A stretch of DNA of 7,589 nt from positions 1 through 7,589 of the forward strand of contig JASHZC010000314.1 in assembly GCA_030042755.1 (NCBI GenBank). Reading direction: 5' to 3'. The notes under the pieces were generated by a model, which ran no database searches, had not been told where the DNA came from, and saw nothing but the letters and a program-made list of their open reading frames with translations. Below, piece by piece: positions 6,716 to 7,589 of the stretch. Both the position numbers and the translations under genes were made by a program. How positions within the stretch are numbered: position 1 is the first letter of the stretch; every line of letters starts with the position of its first letter. The stretch comes from Vulcanimicrobiota bacterium. GTDB taxonomy: Bacteria; Eremiobacterota; Eremiobacteria; Baltobacterales; Baltobacteraceae.

Positions 6716-7589
6716 ATGGGGTGTGAACGATTCTTTGCTGTTGTCTTTGTGAGCGCGCTGATCGCGGGCTGTTCGGGAGCGGGCGGTGTCACCGGCGGTG
6801 GCGGCGGGATGGCACAAGCCGTTCCTACGACGCAAGCCACGAGCGCTTCGCCAACGAGCGAGAGCACGACGAGTTCTTCGAGCGTCGCTCTTGGCGGTTA
6901 CACCGGCGTCGATACAACGTACCGAAGGCATCAGAGTGGCGACGTGTACGAATACAGCGAAGCCGTCGCGCTAACGTATTCGCAATCCGTGCAGGATGAT
7001 TTCGCCTATACAATCGCCGGCAACGACGGGAGCACGCCACCGAGCAGCCTGTACTGGCTTGCATTGGGGAAGACGGCTGCAATCGAGGTCCGCAAAACCC
7101 CCGGCGTCGTGTATACGATCCACGTGACGAAACCGTTTGCGTACACGGCTACGTTTACGACGGACGCCAAGCCCGCGGTACCGAATCCGGCGGTCTCGAC
7201 GTTGAATGAGCCCTATCGATACGGCGTCCTCGCGGAGCCGTTCCCGGGATCGCTTGGAAGCATGACGTGCTCCAGCGCCAGCGGCTTGAGCGGAACGTGC
7301 GCGCTTGCAGCGGTGTCGTCGCAACAGGCTCAATGGCTTTGCGAGGCTCACGTGCGCTTCGTGCGGATCGAGTACGTCGCGGGCCAAATACTAGACGACA
7401 ACACGTCGTTCTATGCCGAGCCCAACTTCTTGCCGGAGGACACGATCATGGATCAGCTGGCGAAGTGCGGTATCACCGAGCTTCCCGCGATCCTCCAATA
7501 TGCGGCCGGCAACGTGATGACCGACAACAAGAGCGCGAGCCTTCCAATGCAGTTTTCGTCGTCGAGCGACGCAAGCGACACGAAGAAGA
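6716..7589 (+). CDS. Lipoprotein paralogous to the 2702-4168 glycoside hydrolase protein (3' end outside window)
   Basis: The frame from ATG 6716 stays open to the window edge (291 codons). GAGGAG at 6701-6706, 9 bases upstream, is a strong ribosome-binding site. The N-terminus has a hydrophobic run ending in the lipobox LIAGC with C19 and +2 Ser, so a lipid-anchored, probably outer-membrane, protein is expected. Then come a Gly-rich stretch (21-31) and a Ser/Thr-rich linker (38-56). Residues about 62-140 look like a beta-rich Ig-like domain. From residue 165 the protein aligns with the minus-strand lipoprotein: EPYRYGVL.(E)PFP at 165-176, FVRIEY at 215-220, EPNF at 235-238 and TELPAILQY at 254-262, against EPYRYG 157, YVRIDY 208, EPNF 229 and TELPAILQY 248 in the other copy. 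The catalytic half, where NEP and TEAGW would lie, is beyond the window, so hydrolase activity is inferred only. It is transcribed divergently from the flippase. Confidence 0.8.
   Translation, partial: MGCERFFAVVFVSALIAGCSGAGGVTGGGGGMAQAVPTTQATSASPTSESTTSSSSVALGGYTGVDTTYRRHQSGDVYEYSEAVALTYSQSVQDDFAYTIAGNDGSTPPSSLYWLALGKTAAIEVRKTPGVVYTIHVTKPFAYTATFTTDAKPAVPNPAVSTLNEPYRYGVLAEPFPGSLGSMTCSSASGLSGTCALAAVSSQQAQWLCEAHVRFVRIEYVAGQILDDNTSFYAEPNFLPEDTIMDQLAKCGITELPAILQYAAGNVMTDNKSASLPMQFSSSSDASDTKK

Overview
The window is a GC-rich bacterial fragment (roughly 58-60% G+C by eye) with no RNA gene, CRISPR array, insertion sequence or phage gene that I can see. Two proteins begin with clear lipoprotein signal sequences and a glycolate oxidase operon is present. 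This suits a diderm, aerobic or facultative heterotroph. I cannot name the phylum from the sequence alone. Start codons are mixed (ATG, GTG, TTG), and at least one promoter looks as if it makes a leaderless mRNA.

Region 1 (1-1794, plus strand) is the end of a glycolate oxidase operon: the C-terminal half of glcE, cut by the window edge, followed by a complete glcF that overlaps it by 14 bp. Together with GlcD, which would lie upstream, these form the membrane-associated enzyme that oxidises glycolate to glyoxylate.

Region 2 (1829-6560, minus strand) is a four-gene polysaccharide or glycoconjugate block that converges on glcF with a gap of only 34 bp. In transcription order it holds a multi-pass Wzx/MATE-like polysaccharide flippase, a class I SAM-dependent methyltransferase, a lipoprotein with a clan GH-A-like glycoside hydrolase domain, and a WaaE-like family 2 glycosyltransferase. 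The last three are tightly packed (a few bases of gap or a short overlap, then 18 bp) and look like one transcription unit. An extended -10 element sits directly before the methyltransferase. The set suggests a locus that builds, modifies, exports and trims a surface glycan.

Region 3 (6561-7589) is a divergent intergenic region of about 155 bp with an imperfect inverted repeat, followed by a plus-strand lipoprotein gene that runs off the right edge. Its product is recognisably a paralogue of the glycoside hydrolase lipoprotein of region 2, so two diverged copies of one uncommon-looking lipoprotein family bracket the methyltransferase and flippase genes in opposite orientation.

The most interesting points are this paralogous lipoprotein pair and the leaderless-promoter geometry. 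I do not see a clearly new defence or mobile system here.
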